Shown: positions 18,447 to 29,815, counted from the first letter of the stretch. The stretch: DNA of 64,000 nucleotides from Paenibacillus camelliae (GCF_023715345.1 NZ_JAMBNY010000012.1:1-64000), one strand, 5' to 3'. Translations and numbers: made by a program. Notes: generated from the letters alone by a model not told the origin.

Positions 18447-18457
18447 TTTCCTCTAAA

Positions 18458-20005
18458 TTAGTGTTTGAAATGACGTACGCCTGTGAATACCATCGCAATC
18501 CCATGGGCATTTGCCACTGCGATTGACTCTTCGTCCTTAATGGAGCCGCCTGGCTGAATGATTGCTGTAATTCCTGCTTTTCCAGCAAGCTCTACAGTGT
18601 CTCCCATTGGGAAAAATGCATCAGAAGCAAGTACTGCACCTTTTGCTTGCTCTCCTGCTTGCTCGATTGCAATACGAGCTGCCCCTACACGATTCATCTG
18701 ACCAGCACCAACGCCAATCGTCATATCGCCTTTAGCAAGAAGGATCGCATTAGATTTAACATGCTTAACGACCTTCCATCCGAATAGAAGCTGCTTCATT
18801 TCATCTTCCGTAGGTTTACGGTCTGTAACAACCTGAAGATCATCCACTGATAAATGATGTACATCGCTTTGCTGTACTAGCATGCCGCCATCTACTGAAG
18901 TAACAACCCACTCAGGTTTACGCTCAGCAGCTGATGTGAATTCTCCTAGCTTCAGTAAGCGAATGTTTTTCTTCTTCGTCAAAATATCCAGCGCTTCTGG
19001 CGTAAAGTCAGGCGCAATAATAATCTCAAGGAAAATAGAGCCTAGCAGCTCAGCAGTATCCGCACCAATCGTACGGTTAGCTGCAACAATTCCTCCGAAA
19101 ATCGACGTCGGGTCAGCATCATAAGCTTTTTGATAGGCTTGATGAATGTCTGTACCAATGCCTACACCACAAGGGTTCATATGCTTTACAGCTACGACCG
19201 CTGGCTCTTCGAATTCCTTCAAAATCGCAAGCGCTGCATTCGCATCATTAATATTATTATAGGAAAGCTCTTTACCGTGAAGCTGCTCTGCAGTAGTAAT
19301 ATTACCACTCGCTGCAAGCGGCTTTTTATAAAATGCTGCTTGCTGATGCGGGTTTTCACCATAGCGCAAATCCTGTACCTTTTCATACGTAACGGTATAA
19401 GTTTCCGGCAGTGGATCGCCTTGTAGGTTAGATAAGTAGTTAGAGATTAGAGAGTCGTATGCCGCAGTGTGACGGAATACTTTCGCAGCAAGGCGCTTGC
19501 GTGTTTCTAGTGTTGTATCGCCTTCAGCTTTTACTTCCTCCAAAATGCCTGCATAATCGGCAGCGTCAACAACTACCGTTACAAATGCGTGGTTTTTCGC
19601 TGCGGAGCGAAGCATTGTCGGCCCACCGATATCGATGTTTTCAATCGCATCCTCGTAAGATACATCTGGCTTTGCGATTGTTTCCTTGAACGGGTAAAGA
19701 TTCACGACAACAAGGTCGATATAGTCTAGTCCAAGCTCCTTCATCGCCTGTTGATGCTCAGCGCTATCACGCACAGCTAGCAAGCCACTATGAACAGCCG
19801 GATGTAATGTTTTTACACGTCCATCTAAAATTTCTGGAAAACCTGTCACATCAGAAATCCCGATAACAGGCACGCCTTCCTTCTGCAGCAAATTGAACGT
19901 ACCGCCTGTAGAAATGATTTCTACACCTTGCTCTGCCAATGCTTTTGAAAACTCCACAATACCTGTCTTGTCCGATACACTAATTAACGCTCTACGAATC
20001 GCCAC
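18458..20005 (-). CDS. purH: Bifunctional AICAR formyltransferase/IMP cyclohydrolase
   Basis: Catalyses the last two steps to IMP: formyl transfer to AICAR, then ring closure. At 515 residues it has the normal length. The N-terminal MGS-like cyclohydrolase domain shows [17 protein letters not shown] and GRVKTLHP. The C-terminal transformylase domain shows [17 protein letters not shown] and PGGSIKDEE. The start is GTG with AGGAGG upstream. A family A repeat ends 12 bases beyond its stop codon. Confidence 0.97.
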   Translation of the reverse strand: MAIRRALISVSDKTGIVEFSKALAEQGVEIISTGGTFNLLQKEGVPVIGISDVTGFPEILDGRVKTLHPAVHSGLLAVRDSAEHQQAMKELGLDYIDLVVVNLYPFKETIAKPDVSYEDAIENIDIGGPTMLRSAAKNHAFVTVVVDAADYAGILEEVKAEGDTTLETRKRLAAKVFRHTAAYDSLISNYLSNLQGDPLPETYTVTYEKVQDLRYGENPHQQAAFYKKPLAASGNITTAEQLHGKELSYNNINDANAALAILKEFEEPAVVAVKHMNPCGVGIGTDIHQAYQKAYDADPTSIFGGIVAANRTIGADTAELLGSIFLEIIIAPDFTPEALDILTKKKNIRLLKLGEFTSAAERKPEWVVTSVDGGMLVQQSDVHHLSVDDLQVVTDRKPTEDEMKQLLFGWKVVKHVKSNAILLAKGDMTIGVGAGQMNRVGAARIAIEQAGEQAKGAVLASDAFFPMGDTVELAGKAGITAIIQPGGSIKDEESIAVANAHGIAMVFTGVRHFKH

Positions 20006-20089
20006 TTATATACCCTCCTAAATGTATTTCAAGCTTTTTATGAAAACTTTATAGTTATGCTCAACATGCTATTCGTCCTGCCGTTGCAA

Positions 20090-20199
20090 GATACAGGTGA
20101 TTCCCATCGCTGTGATCTACGGATTTCTTATAGAACTACATCCATAATCGAAATGCTAGGATAAAGGCGACCGCTTACGCTTGTTCACCTTCCTGTATC
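20090..20199. repeat. Family C hairpin repeat in the purN-purH gap
   Basis: Outer arms gatacaggtga (20090-20100) and tcaccttcctgtatc (20185-20199) pair with one bulge. Inside, gctgtgatctacggatttctta aligns base for base with the left stem of the copy at 15094. The right side shares aaaggcgaccgctta-type sequence. The inner stem differs from the 15-kb copy. The gap 20006-20250 holds nothing else. Confidence 0.7.
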
Positions 20200-20250
20200 C
20201 CTCCACTTAATTTACCTTGGATCATTTATTGTACTAGTGTATTGTTTATC

Positions 20251-20859
20251 CTAATTGCTAATGGTGACATGTCTGCCGCTGATACTTACTTTGCCAGCCG
20301 CGATCCAGCTAATAACCTCAGGATACAGCTCCTGCTCGATAACATGAATACGCACCGCCAGTGTCTCCTCTGTATCATCAGCGAAGACGTCCAACGCTCG
20401 CTGAGCGATAATCGGGCCACTGTCCAAGCCGCCATCTACAAAGTGCACCGTAACGCCTGTTACCTTCACTCCATATTGCAGCGCCTGTCCAATAGCATTG
20501 ATACCTGGGAAGCTTGGAAGCATGGACGGATGAATATTAATCATTCTGCCTTCATACGCTTCGACAAGCACTGGTGTAATGATTCGCATATAACCTGCAA
20601 GTACAACCAGATCCACCTGCTTTTCACGCAGCTTCTGCAATATTTCCTGCTCATACGCCTCTCGGGAAGCATAATCCTTGGGCTTGAATAAAAATGCTTC
20701 TACACCCGCTCGCTGCGCTCGTGCAGCTACTGGTGCTTGAGGCTTATCACAAACAAGAAGCTCGATGGAGACATCGAGCTTCCCTGCTTGTACTGCATCG
20801 ACAATCGCTTGAAAATTCGAGCCGTTGCCAGATGCAAACACAGCAATACGTAATGACAT
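20251..20859 (-). CDS. purN: Phosphoribosylglycinamide formyltransferase
   Basis: Transfers a formyl group from 10-formyltetrahydrofolate to GAR. The 202-residue protein starts LRIAVFASGNGSNFQAI (phosphate loop). It has the catalytic region MINIHPSMLPSFPG with the N-x-H pair, and GVTVHFVDGGLDSGPII with the catalytic aspartate. The ATG overlaps the purM stop as TAATG, so the two are coupled. Confidence 0.97.
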   Translation of the reverse strand: MSLRIAVFASGNGSNFQAIVDAVQAGKLDVSIELLVCDKPQAPVAARAQRAGVEAFLFKPKDYASREAYEQEILQKLREKQVDLVVLAGYMRIITPVLVEAYEGRMINIHPSMLPSFPGINAIGQALQYGVKVTGVTVHFVDGGLDSGPIIAQRALDVFADDTEETLAVRIHVIEQELYPEVISWIAAGKVSISGRHVTISN

Positions 20860-21902
20860 TACACTTCTGCTCCTGTAAAGGTAACGATACGTTGACCTTC
20901 CGTCACCGTACCGATGCGATATGCTTTTTCACCTAGCTCGCCAGCGATGCGAATTGCATCCTCAGCTTGTTCAGCAGGTACGACCACAACAAGTCCAATG
21001 CCCATGTTAAATGTTGTGAACATATCACGGTTTGAGATGCTTCCTTTTTGCTGCATAAGCTCGAAGATCGGAAGAATTGGCCATGAACCGTAAGCAATAT
21101 CTACATTTACACCTTCAGGAAGCACACGAGGAATATTTTCAATAAAGCCGCCGCCAGTAATGTGAGCCATACCCTTCACATTCACTTGCTCAATCAGCTT
21201 TAGAGCAGATTTAACATAAATTTTTGTTGGCTCAAGCAATACATCGCCCAGCTTAGCGCCGCCTAGCTCAGCTAGTTCATCCTGCAGATCATAACCTACT
21301 TCTTCAAGCAGCAGTTTGCGAACGAGTGAGAAACCATTACTATGAATACCGCTGGAGGCGAAGCCTAGCACAGCATCTCCTGGAGCAATGGTGGAGCCGT
21401 CAATCATCTTTTTGCGATCAACAATACCAACTGTAAAGCCCGCGATATCATATTCCTCTTCGGAATACATGCCTGGCATTTCAGCAGTTTCGCCGCCAAT
21501 TAGGGCGCAGCCTGATTGCACGCAGCCTTCAGAAATACCAGCGACAATCGCCTCGATCTTCTCAGGCTCAACCTTGCCGCATGCAAGATAGTCAAGGAAG
21601 AACAATGGCTCTGCACCTTGAACGATAATATCATTAACGCACATTGCTACTGCGTCGATTCCGATCGTATCATGCTTATCCATCGCAAAAGCAAGCTTTA
21701 GCTTAGTACCTACACCGTCTGTACCAGAAACAAGGATAGGCTCCTCATACTTTTCCTTATTCAAGCTGAACAAGCCGCCGAACCCGCCTAGATCCGTTAA
21801 AACCTCAGGACGGAATGTGCGCTTTACATGTTTTTTCATACGCTCTACAGCTTCATTGCCGGCTGCAATATCAACGCCCGCTTTTTTGTACGCCTCTGAC
21901 AT
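20859..21902 (-). CDS. purM: Phosphoribosylformylglycinamidine cyclo-ligase
   Basis: ATP-dependent AIR synthetase. The 347-residue protein has [15 protein letters not shown] at the N-terminus, then [12 protein letters not shown] and [18 protein letters not shown] lies seven bases before the ATG. It overlaps purN by one base. Upstream, a 520-base gap with one family B and two family A hairpins separates it from purF. Confidence 0.97.
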   Translation of the reverse strand: MSEAYKKAGVDIAAGNEAVERMKKHVKRTFRPEVLTDLGGFGGLFSLNKEKYEEPILVSGTDGVGTKLKLAFAMDKHDTIGIDAVAMCVNDIIVQGAEPLFFLDYLACGKVEPEKIEAIVAGISEGCVQSGCALIGGETAEMPGMYSEEEYDIAGFTVGIVDRKKMIDGSTIAPGDAVLGFASSGIHSNGFSLVRKLLLEEVGYDLQDELAELGGAKLGDVLLEPTKIYVKSALKLIEQVNVKGMAHITGGGFIENIPRVLPEGVNVDIAYGSWPILPIFELMQQKGSISNRDMFTTFNMGIGLVVVVPAEQAEDAIRIAGELGEKAYRIGTVTEGQRIVTFTGAEV

Positions 21903-21929
21903 ATTGTCAACTCCTAAAAATTTATCAGC

Positions 21930-22010
21930 TTCGCTTATGATTCTCTAACGCTCGAACCTTCCTTCGTCAGGAGGTCGCTTTTAGAGAACATAAGCTCCGC
22001 AGTAGCTTAA
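21930..22010. repeat. Family B hairpin in the purF-purM gap
   Basis: Arms gcttatgattctct and agagaacataagc enclose the conserved tip cgaaccttccttcgtcagg followed by aggtcgct. The trailing cgtcatcaagcc and tttttgaac (22021-22045) match the right ends of family A. This is a lone copy of the hairpin that makes up the array at 36.5-37.8 kb. Confidence 0.85.
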
Positions 22011-22070
22011 AGATTATTACCGTCATCAAGCCTGTGCTTTTTGAACTTTCCATTTAAATAGAGGTTCAAT

Positions 22071-22232
22071 AAGTTCAGGCTTCAGGACCAAGAAGATTGG
22101 ACGCTAGTAGAAAACGAGTAGCGCAGCGTACGCTTTTGGTACGTGAGCAACGCAGTTTTCGCTAGCGTTCAAAATTAGATGTCGAGTCCGCTACAACGCC
22201 CTACATCGTCATCAAAGTCGGACTTTCAAGTT
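22071..22232. repeat. Family A hairpin unit, purF-purM gap, copy 1
   Basis: Contains the conserved tip cagcgtacgc-loop-ggtacgtgagca. The middle stem is different from the purH-purD units: gacgctag/ctagcgttc and gaaaac/gttttc. The pairing is kept although the sequence has changed. The right end is cgtcatcaaagtc. Confidence 0.88.
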
Positions 22233-22251
22233 CCCACTTCCAATAGAGGGG

Positions 22252-22412
22252 AAAAAGCTTGGATTTCAGTACCAAGAAGATGGAGCAAAGCTAGAAATTA
22301 CGGAGCGCAGCGTACGTTGTTGGTACGTGAGCACCGTAAATTTCGGCTGAGTTCCATATTCGATGCCGACTAAGCTACAACGGTTTACTTCGTAATCAAA
22401 TTCGAGCTTTTT
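22252..22412. repeat. Family A hairpin unit, purF-purM gap, copy 2
   Basis: Outer arms aaaagcttggattt and aaattcgagctttt pair. The middle stem atggagc/gttccat and the upper stem aaatta/taaattt are again different from other copies yet complementary. The tip gcagcgtacg-loop-ggtacgtgagca is conserved. Confidence 0.88.
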
Positions 22413-22424
22413 GCCCTACCTCTA

Positions 22425-23906
22425 CTAGCAGGAGCAGCTTTTGTCTGACTCTTCGTCTACCACCGTCGGATAATCATTATCAAAACAGCCCATACATAGG
22501 CCGTATTTATACTTATCTTCATGACCGCCTACTGCTTCCATAAAGCCTACATCCGTTAGAAATGCAAGTGAGTCTGCATTAATCTGCTGACGAATTTCCT
22601 CGATGCTGCGGCTTGAAGCAATAAGCTCCTTGCGGTCAGGCGTATCGATTCCGTAATAGCACGGATTCTTAAATGGAGGTGAAGTAATTCGTACATGCAC
22701 CTCAGTCGCCCCAGCTTCACGAAGCAGGTTTACGATGCGCAGCGATGTTGTACCGCGTACGATGGAGTCATCAATCATGACCACTCGCTTTCCTTCTACG
22801 ACTTTGCGTACAGCAGAAAGCTTCATCTTCACTCCGCGCTCACGCAGCTCCTGCGAAGGCTGAATAAAGGTACGACCTGTATATTTATTTTTAATGAGCC
22901 CAAGCTCATATGGAATACCTGTTTGCTCTGCGTAGCCAATTGCTGCTGAAATACTTGAGTCAGGAACACCTGTAACTACGTCAGCATCAACAAATGACTC
23001 CTGGGCAAGTCGTTTACCCATCCGCTTGCGTGAAGCATGGATGTTAATCTCTTGAATGTCGCTGTCTGGACGTGCGAAGTAAATATACTCCATCGCACAT
23101 ACGGCACGACGAGATTCACCTGCGTCATAGCGATCGTAATGGATGCCCGACTCATCAAGAATAATCATCTCGCCAGGCTGGATATCACGCACATATTGAG
23201 CGCCTATCGTCTCGAAGGCACAGGTCTCAGAGGCAAAGGCATAGCCCTCACCAATGGTAGCCATAGATAGTGGACGCAGACCATGAGGGTCCGATGCTAC
23301 AATCAGCTTTTCATTCGTCATAAGCAGAAAAGCGAAGCCTCCGACCAAACGGCGCAGTGCATCACGTGCAGCCTCTACGAAATCCTTCTTCGAGCGCGCG
23401 ATCAAATGCGCAATGACTTCTGTATCGCTGGAGGTTTGAAAGATCGAACCGTTATCCTCTAGCTCTTTACGAATTTCAGGTGCATTGACAATGTTGCCGT
23501 TGGTCGCGATCGCTAAATCCCCATCACGGTATTTGAAAATAAGCGGCTGAGCATTCGATAGCTTGCTCTCACCTGCAGTAGAATAACGAACGTGACCGAT
23601 TGCGCGCTCACCTTTCAAACGATCGAGGATCGCTTGATCGAACACTTCCTTCACAAGCCCCATCTCACGATGATAGTTAAACTTGTTGCCGTCACTGCCA
23701 TCTACTGTGCAAATTCCCGCACTTTCCTCACCGCGATGCTGAAGGGCATGTAAACCGAAAAAGGAAACAGCGGCAGCATCGTGGTGTCCGTAGACACCAA
23801 ATACGCCGCATTCCTCTCTTAATTTATCGAAAATATCGTCTCGACCGATGCCCTCGTTATAGTGATCTCCTGTCCAAAGCTTCAAGTCTGCTATTTCATT
23901 AGACAT
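22425..23906 (-). CDS. purF: Amidophosphoribosyltransferase
   Basis: First committed enzyme of purine synthesis, making phosphoribosylamine from PRPP and glutamine. In the 493-residue protein the catalytic cysteine lies in [12 protein letters not shown], exposed by removal of the N-terminal propeptide. The glutaminase domain has GHVRYSTAG, and the PRPP site is [13 protein letters not shown]. The C-terminal CMGCFDND and SCSC cysteines suit the iron-sulfur Bacillus-type enzyme. The ATG at 23906 has GGAAGG ten bases upstream and lies inside the purL end (16-base overlap). Confidence 0.97.
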   Translation of the reverse strand: MSNEIADLKLWTGDHYNEGIGRDDIFDKLREECGVFGVYGHHDAAAVSFFGLHALQHRGEESAGICTVDGSDGNKFNYHREMGLVKEVFDQAILDRLKGERAIGHVRYSTAGESKLSNAQPLIFKYRDGDLAIATNGNIVNAPEIRKELEDNGSIFQTSSDTEVIAHLIARSKKDFVEAARDALRRLVGGFAFLLMTNEKLIVASDPHGLRPLSMATIGEGYAFASETCAFETIGAQYVRDIQPGEMIILDESGIHYDRYDAGESRRAVCAMEYIYFARPDSDIQEINIHASRKRMGKRLAQESFVDADVVTGVPDSSISAAIGYAEQTGIPYELGLIKNKYTGRTFIQPSQELRERGVKMKLSAVRKVVEGKRVVMIDDSIVRGTTSLRIVNLLREAGATEVHVRITSPPFKNPCYYGIDTPDRKELIASSRSIEEIRQQINADSLAFLTDVGFMEAVGGHEDKYKYGLCMGCFDNDYPTVVDEESDKSCSC

Positions 23907-26137
23907 GGGATCGCTTCCTTCCACACTCTCTCCAAATTAGCTACTGGCGCTTGAATCGCTGCTTTATCATTGACCAAAATATTAAGATCCTTGCCGCCTA
24001 CCGTACCAAGTACAGTTGCTTTAACACCATGGCTAGCAATATGAGCAACAAGCTCATCAGCTTTTTCTGGTGAAGCTGAAAGCAGAATACGTGATTGTGA
24101 TTCACTGAACAGATAGTGGTCTGTACGAAGCTCTGTGCTTACAGTAACGCTCGCACCAATGCCGCCGCTCATGCAAGACTCAGCAATAGCTACGGCAAAA
24201 CCGCCATCAGATAGGTCATGCGCAGAGGCAACTAGACCGCTCTGGATTGCAGAAAGCACAGACTGTTGAAGCTTTTTCTCAACCTCAAGATCAAGCGCTG
24301 GTGGACGACCTGAAGGAGCACCGTTCTTCACATATTGCAGCTCAGAACCGCCGAATTCAGCCTTCGTCTCCCCTAGAAGGATGATAACATCTCCTTCCTT
24401 TTTAAAGCCTTGCGTCGTAATATGATCAACGTCGTGCACTAGACCAACCATACCGATAACCGGCGTTGGGTAAATTGCACCTTTTGCATTTTCATTGTAC
24501 AAGCTAACGTTACCGCCGATAACTGGCGTAGCAAGCGCATTACAAGCTTCACTAATACCGTCAGCGGATTTTTCGATTTGCCAGAATACTTCTGGCTTCT
24601 CTGGAGAACCGAAGTTCAAGTTGTCTGTAATCGCAAGCGGCTCAGCACCGGAGCACACGATATTACGTGCAGCCTCAGATACAGCAATGCTGCCGCCTAC
24701 TTGTGGATCAAGATATACATAACGGCTGTTGCAATCTGTTGTCATTGCAAGCGCCTTGCGTGTACCATCAACTAGCACAACCGCAGCGTCAGAGCCCGGC
24801 TGTACAGCAGTAGCCGTACGCACCATGTAATCGTACTGATTGTAAACCCATTCCTTGCTCGCTACGGTAGGCGAAGCAAGAATTTGCTCAAGCGTTCCGT
24901 TCAGATCAGTAATCTCTGCAAAAGCACCAGTATCTACGTTAGCAAACTCGCTATAGTAAGCTGGCTCAGTAGACGGCTGATTGTACACTGGACACTCATC
25001 TACAAGCGCCTTAACCGGCATATTTGCAACTTCTTCTCCTTGATGGAATAGACGCAAACGACCATCGTCAGTTACTTTACCAACCTTCACGCAGATAACT
25101 CCCCAGCGATCGAAGATTTCCTTCGCTTGTGCTTCATGCTGAGGCTCGATAACGAACAGCATACGCTCTTGAGACTCAGACAGCATCATTTCATAAGGTG
25201 TCATGCCCGTTTCGCGCTGTGGCACTTCGTCAAGATATAGCTCTAGACCATTACCTGCTTTAGATGCCATCTCTGCGGATGAACAAGTTAGACCTGCTGC
25301 ACCCATATCTTGAATACCTAGAACGATACCAGAGTTGATCAATTCCAAGGTCGCTTCCATAACAAGCTTCTCCATAAATGGATCGCCAACCTGTACCGCC
25401 GTTTTCTTCTCTTCAGACTCCTCAGTCAGCTCGACAGATGCGAACGTTGCACCGTGGATACCATCGCGACCCGTTGCAGGTCCTACGTAGAATACCGGGT
25501 TACCTACCCCTTTAGCGACACCGCGTTGGATTTTGTCATGATCGATTAAGCCGACGCACATCGCGTTAACGAGTGGATTACCTTCATAGCTCTCATCGAA
25601 ATTTACTTCTCCACCAACGGTCGGAATACCGATACAGTTACCGTAGCCTGCAATTCCACTAACTACGTTTTCGAACAAATATTTCACACGCTCATTTTCA
25701 AGACGACCAAAACGCAGGCTGTTTAGAGATGCAATTGGACGAGCACCCATAGAGAAAATGTCGCGGATAATTCCACCTACACCAGTCGCAGCGCCTTGAT
25801 AAGGCTCAACAGCGGATGGATGGTTATGCGATTCAATCTTGAACACAACCGCTTGATTGTCACCGATATCTACAATCCCTGCGCCCTCACCAGGACCCAT
25901 CAATACTTTAGGACCTGTTGTCGGGAACTTTTTCAAGATCGGCTTAGAGTTTTTATAAGCACAGTGCTCAGACCACATTACGCTGAATACACCGATCTCA
26001 GTGTAGTTAGGCTTGCGTCCACCAAGGAAGCCGCAGATTAGCTCATATTCATAATCTGAAACGCCGAATTGCTGATAAATTTTTTGCTCCGCAATTTGTT
26101 CTGCGGTAGGTTCCTTAGCTGTTAATTGCTGTGCCAT
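23891..26137 (-). CDS. purL: Phosphoribosylformylglycinamidine synthase, PurL subunit
   Basis: ATP-dependent FGAM synthetase subunit (small, 748-residue Bacillus form) that works with PurQ glutaminase and PurS. Visible motifs include [53 protein letters not shown] and [13 protein letters not shown]. The ATG at 26137 has GGAGGG seven bases upstream, which is preferred to the in-frame ATG six codons earlier. It overlaps purQ by 23 bases. Confidence 0.97.
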   Translation of the reverse strand: MAQQLTAKEPTAEQIAEQKIYQQFGVSDYEYELICGFLGGRKPNYTEIGVFSVMWSEHCAYKNSKPILKKFPTTGPKVLMGPGEGAGIVDIGDNQAVVFKIESHNHPSAVEPYQGAATGVGGIIRDIFSMGARPIASLNSLRFGRLENERVKYLFENVVSGIAGYGNCIGIPTVGGEVNFDESYEGNPLVNAMCVGLIDHDKIQRGVAKGVGNPVFYVGPATGRDGIHGATFASVELTEESEEKKTAVQVGDPFMEKLVMEATLELINSGIVLGIQDMGAAGLTCSSAEMASKAGNGLELYLDEVPQRETGMTPYEMMLSESQERMLFVIEPQHEAQAKEIFDRWGVICVKVGKVTDDGRLRLFHQGEEVANMPVKALVDECPVYNQPSTEPAYYSEFANVDTGAFAEITDLNGTLEQILASPTVASKEWVYNQYDYMVRTATAVQPGSDAAVVLVDGTRKALAMTTDCNSRYVYLDPQVGGSIAVSEAARNIVCSGAEPLAITDNLNFGSPEKPEVFWQIEKSADGISEACNALATPVIGGNVSLYNENAKGAIYPTPVIGMVGLVHDVDHITTQGFKKEGDVIILLGETKAEFGGSELQYVKNGAPSGRPPALDLEVEKKLQQSVLSAIQSGLVASAHDLSDGGFAVAIAESCMSGGIGASVTVSTELRTDHYLFSESQSRILLSASPEKADELVAHIASHGVKATVLGTVGGKDLNILVNDKAAIQAPVANLERVWKEAIPCLMK

Positions 26138-26810
26138 GTTGTTCCCTCCATGCATTCAAAATCGAAGTAAACATGCGTTTACCGTCCGCAGATCCAAGGA
26201 TCTCATTCACTGCGCGTTCAGGGTGAGGCATCATACCAACGACATTGCCTGCTTTATTGCTAATCCCTGCTATATTAAGAATTGAACCGTTCGGGTTGGT
26301 ATCTCCCGCATAACGGAAAATGATTTGATTATTTGCTTGCAGCTCTGCTAAAGTCTCATCATCGCAGAAGTAGTTACCTTCACCATGAGCGATTGGAATA
26401 TTAATGATTTCCCCTTGCTCATATTCACTAGTGAGAGGATTATTGTTGTTCACAACCTCAAGCTGAGATTGGTGACAACGGAATTTCAAGCCAGTGTTAC
26501 GAATAAGCGCTCCTGGCAGAAGGTTAGCTTCTGTAAGGATCTGGAATCCATTACAAATGCCTAGAATATATTTACCTGCTTCTGCAGCTTTCTTCACTTC
26601 ACTCATAACATTTGCAAAGCTGGCCATTGCACCACAACGTAGGTAGTCACCATAGGAGAAGCCTCCAGGTACTAGAATACAATCGTATGTTGAAAGATCA
26701 GTAGCTGTATGCCATACATAGTCTACTTCTTGACCAATGGTTTGCTCTACAGCTTTATAGCAGTCGATATCACAGTTCGAGCCTGGAAATACAAGTACCG
26801 CAAACTTCAT
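26115..26810 (-). CDS. purQ: Phosphoribosylformylglycinamidine synthase, PurQ glutaminase subunit
   Basis: Class I glutamine amidotransferase that supplies ammonia to PurL. The 231-residue protein begins [17 protein letters not shown]. The nucleophile is in [11 protein letters not shown], and the histidine/glutamate pair is in [16 protein letters not shown] lies upstream of the ATG at 26810. It is parted from purS by four bases and overlaps purL, forming the tight purS-Q-L-F block. Confidence 0.97.
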   Translation of the reverse strand: MKFAVLVFPGSNCDIDCYKAVEQTIGQEVDYVWHTATDLSTYDCILVPGGFSYGDYLRCGAMASFANVMSEVKKAAEAGKYILGICNGFQILTEANLLPGALIRNTGLKFRCHQSQLEVVNNNNPLTSEYEQGEIINIPIAHGEGNYFCDDETLAELQANNQIIFRYAGDTNPNGSILNIAGISNKAGNVVGMMPHPERAVNEILGSADGKRMFTSILNAWREQHGTAINS

Positions 26811-26814
26811 CACA

Positions 26815-27057
26815 TTAGTCCTCCAGTTCAAATCGGTAGTCTTCTACAACCGTATTAGCTAGTAGCTTTTCGCACATCACTTTAAGACGAGCTTCTGCTT
26901 CAGCACGATCTGTTGTGTCTAGTTCAATCTCAAGATACTTACCAATACGAACCTTCCCTACTTCTGCAAAACCAAGGGAGTGAAGTCCGCCTTTCACTGC
27001 TGCTCCTTGTGGGTCAAGTACATTCTCTTTAATCGTTACATAAACCGTAGCCTTCAT
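26815..27057 (-). CDS. purS: Phosphoribosylformylglycinamidine synthase, PurS subunit
   Basis: An 80-residue subunit that bridges PurL and PurQ in the FGAM synthase complex. It shows the usual [29 protein letters not shown] start and ends with VEDYRFELE. The ATG has TAGGAGG upstream. Confidence 0.97.
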   Translation of the reverse strand: MKATVYVTIKENVLDPQGAAVKGGLHSLGFAEVGKVRIGKYLEIELDTTDRAEAEARLKVMCEKLLANTVVEDYRFELED

Positions 27058-27114
27058 AATAGCCTCCTATAGACCTGTAGTAGTCGCGATCCATATCGCA
27101 GATATATTAATGGG

Positions 27115-28014
27115 TTATACTAATTGCTTGCCAGTTAGACGAGTATAAATATTACGATAACGTGCGGTTGTTTCTTCTACGACATGTGCAGGAAGAGGAG
27201 CAGGCATGCTTTCTCTGTCCCAATCTGAGCCTAGCAAATATGCGCGTACGGGCTCTTTGTCCATGCTGTCGATTTCAATATCATAAGCAAATTTATCTTC
27301 TGCCCAGAAACGCGAGGAATCTGGTGTGAAAATTTCATCAATTAAAATAATTTCGCCGCCAATAATACCAAATTCAAATTTACAATCTGCTAGAATAATA
27401 CCTTTCTCATGGCAATACTCATGCGCAAAGTTATATAATGCAAGACTACGCTCACGCAGTGCCTCAGCAAGCTCCTTGCCAATCCGCTTACTCATCTCGG
27501 TGAATGAAATGTCTTCATCGTGACCGATATCATTTTTGGCAGAAGGTGTAAAAATCGGCTCAGGCAGCTTCTCGTTTTTCCGAAGGCCTGCCGGCAATGC
27601 ATCGCCATTAATAGCACCAGTCTGTTCATACTGTCTCCAGCCACCACCAGTAATATAGCCGCGCACGATGCATTCCATATCAATGCGCTCCGCCTTTTTC
27701 GTAACGGTAACGCGATGTTTCAGCAGCTCAGGCTCCGTGATAAGATCTCCAAGCTTGTATACATCCGTATGCACGACATGGTTGGCAATAATATGCTCGG
27801 TAAGCGCGAACCAATAAGCTGATAGTGAGTTAAGCACATTGCCCTTGTCAGGAACTGCTGGGTCAAGCACATAGTCAAACGCTGAGATGCGATCTGTTAC
27901 GACAATCAGAAAATGCTCTCCCAAATCGTACAGCTCTCGAACCTTGCCCTTATAAATAAGCGGGGCTCGCACATACTCAGCAGCAGACGAGATGGCCTTC
28001 ACTTGCGTAGTCAT
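27115..28014 (-). CDS. purC: Phosphoribosylaminoimidazole-succinocarboxamide synthase
   Basis: SAICAR synthetase, joining aspartate to CAIR with ATP. The 299-residue protein has YKGKVRELYDLG, VTDRISAFDYVL, ARMDMEC-type sequence (RIDMECIVRGY) and DEIFTPDSSRFW. The longer C-terminal form, ending YTRLTGKQ, is usual in many bacteria. The ATG at 28014 has GGAGGA eight bases upstream, which rules out the longer reading. A 476-base repeat-filled gap lies between it and purB. Confidence 0.97.
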   Translation of the reverse strand: MTTQVKAISSAAEYVRAPLIYKGKVRELYDLGEHFLIVVTDRISAFDYVLDPAVPDKGNVLNSLSAYWFALTEHIIANHVVHTDVYKLGDLITEPELLKHRVTVTKKAERIDMECIVRGYITGGGWRQYEQTGAINGDALPAGLRKNEKLPEPIFTPSAKNDIGHDEDISFTEMSKRIGKELAEALRERSLALYNFAHEYCHEKGIILADCKFEFGIIGGEIILIDEIFTPDSSRFWAEDKFAYDIEIDSMDKEPVRAYLLGSDWDRESMPAPLPAHVVEETTARYRNIYTRLTGKQLV

Positions 28015-28074
28015 GAACCTATTCCTCCTAAATGATGATGATCTAAAGCTTTGATTAATAGGGCGCATCTAGGC

Positions 28075-28186
28075 GACAGAAGATCTTTCGTGAAGCAGTG
28101 CAGCGAAGCTGCCGACCTTCACACCCCCACCGAGGTACTCACGAAGCTTTCCTGAGGTCGCTACCCACACGAGGACATCCTCGAAC
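28075..28186. repeat. Diverged hairpin element in the purB-purC gap
   Basis: Inverted segments tctttcgtga and tcacgaagctttc, with gaccttc and gaggtcgct pieces, give a family B-like layout with changed sequence. Assignment to family B is tentative. Confidence 0.4.
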
Positions 28187-28341
28187 GTTCGGCGAGTCAG
28201 CACCGAGAAGATGCCGTGAAGCTAGTGACGTGAAGAGCGCAGCGTACGTAGTTGGTACGTGAGCACTGGAGCAAACGATGAACGGCATCTTCGACGCCGA
28301 TTACGCTGCGTCAGCATCACTTCGTGATCACTCGCCGACTT
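28187..28341. repeat. Family A hairpin unit, purB-purC gap, copy 1
   Basis: Outer arms ttcggcgagt and actcgccgac, middle stem agatgccgt/acggcatct, and tip gcagcgtacgt-loop-tggtacgtgagca. The outer and middle arms differ completely from the purH-purD copies but remain complementary. Confidence 0.88.
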
Positions 28342-28352
28342 CCCCGAGTTTC

Positions 28353-28503
28353 TCGGAGATTAAGACCGAGAGATCTGCGTGAAGCTAGTGACGCGAAGCG
28401 CGCAACGTACGGGTTAGGTACGTGAGCACTGAAGCAAGCGATGAACGCAAAGCTCGACGCCGAATCCGCTACACCAGCATAATCATCGTCCTAATCTTCG
28501 AGA
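28353..28503. repeat. Family A hairpin unit ending inside purB
   Basis: Left arm tctcggagattaag (from 28353) pairs with ctaatcttcgaga (28491-28503), which is the complement of the purB stop and last codons. The middle stem gcgt/acgc and the tip caacgtacg-loop-ggtacgtgagca are present. Confidence 0.8.
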
Positions 28504-29792
28504 AGACCTAAGCGGGTGAAGATTGTAGAGACGTGTTTTAGATGCCACGCCGGATTAAAGCAATCCTCAATCTCCTCTGGAGAAAGTACCGAAGTAATCT
28601 CCTCGGTCGCTTCAATGATTTCGCGGAACTGAACCTTCGTCTCCCAAGCCTGCATCGCACGTGGCTGAACCGTATCGTACGCTTGCTCACGGCTGAAGCC
28701 TTTATCAATCAGTTTCGTCATGACGCGGCCAGAGAATGGCACGCCATACGTTGCTTGCATGTTGCGTTTCATATTTTCAGGGAATACCGTTAAGTTTTTA
28801 ATGATGTTGCCAAGACGATTCAGCATATAGTTCAGCAGCATGGTTGCATCTGGAAGGATGACGCGCTCTGCTGAAGAGTGTGAGATATCACGCTCATGCC
28901 AAAGGGTTACATTCTCATAGGCTGTTAGCATATGACCACGAATCACACGCGACAAGCCGGAAATATTCTCGCAGCCAATCGGATTACGCTTATGCGGCAT
29001 AGCCGATGAGCCCTTTTGACCTTTCGCGAACGGTTCCTCTACCTCGCGGAACTCGCTCTTTTGCAACGCACGAATTTCTGTTGCGAATTTATCTAGAGAA
29101 GTTGCAATTAATGCTAGTGTCGCCATATATTCAGCATGACGGTCACGCTGCAGCGTTTGAGTCGAGATTGGAGCTGCCTTGATGCCTAGCTTTTGACATA
29201 CGAATTGCTCTACGAATGGATCGATATTCGCATACGTACCAACTGCACCGGAAATTTTACCGTATTGCACATTGTCAGCTGCATGCTCGAAGCGATCAAG
29301 ATTACGCTTCATTTCCTCATACCATAGGGCAAGCTTCAGGCCAAATGTTGTCGGCTCTGCATGAACACCATGTGTACGTCCCATCATCGGAGTATCTTTA
29401 TACTTTTTCGCTTGGTCACGCAGGATCGCGATAAAGTTTTCAATATCCTTACGAAGGATTGTGTTCGCTTGACGAAGCAAATATCCATTAGCCGTGTCTA
29501 CGACATCGGTAGAGGTAAGACCGTAGTGCACCCATTTGCGCTCAGGTCCAACCGTTTCGGATACGGCACGTGTAAATGCGATAACATCATGACGTGTCTC
29601 TTGCTCAATTTCATAGATACGATCAATATCGAATGTCGCTTTCGCACGCAATGCCTCTACATCCTCACGAGGGATCACACCAAGCTCTACCCAAGCCTCA
29701 CATGAGCAAAGTTCAACCTCTAGCCACGCTTGAAATTTGTTTTGCTCTGTCCAGATGGCTCTCATCTCTGGTCTGCTGTAACGTTCTAACAT
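28491..29792 (-). CDS. purB: Adenylosuccinate lyase
   Basis: Releases fumarate from SAICAR and from adenylosuccinate. The 433-residue protein shows [17 protein letters not shown], the signature [17 protein letters not shown] with catalytic serine, and [16 protein letters not shown] at 29792 has GGAAGGG eight bases upstream, preferred to an in-frame GTG three codons earlier. Its last codons (GLLED) also form one arm of a family A hairpin. Confidence 0.97.
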   Translation of the reverse strand: MLERYSRPEMRAIWTEQNKFQAWLEVELCSCEAWVELGVIPREDVEALRAKATFDIDRIYEIEQETRHDVIAFTRAVSETVGPERKWVHYGLTSTDVVDTANGYLLRQANTILRKDIENFIAILRDQAKKYKDTPMMGRTHGVHAEPTTFGLKLALWYEEMKRNLDRFEHAADNVQYGKISGAVGTYANIDPFVEQFVCQKLGIKAAPISTQTLQRDRHAEYMATLALIATSLDKFATEIRALQKSEFREVEEPFAKGQKGSSAMPHKRNPIGCENISGLSRVIRGHMLTAYENVTLWHERDISHSSAERVILPDATMLLNYMLNRLGNIIKNLTVFPENMKRNMQATYGVPFSGRVMTKLIDKGFSREQAYDTVQPRAMQAWETKVQFREIIEATEEITSVLSPEEIEDCFNPAWHLKHVSTIFTRLGLLED

Positions 29793-29815
29793 TAAGTACA
29801 CCCTTCCAACGTTTT

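Noticed and set aside
22179..22373. Frame of 64 codons in the purF-purM gap
   Set aside because: It lies entirely across family A hairpins.
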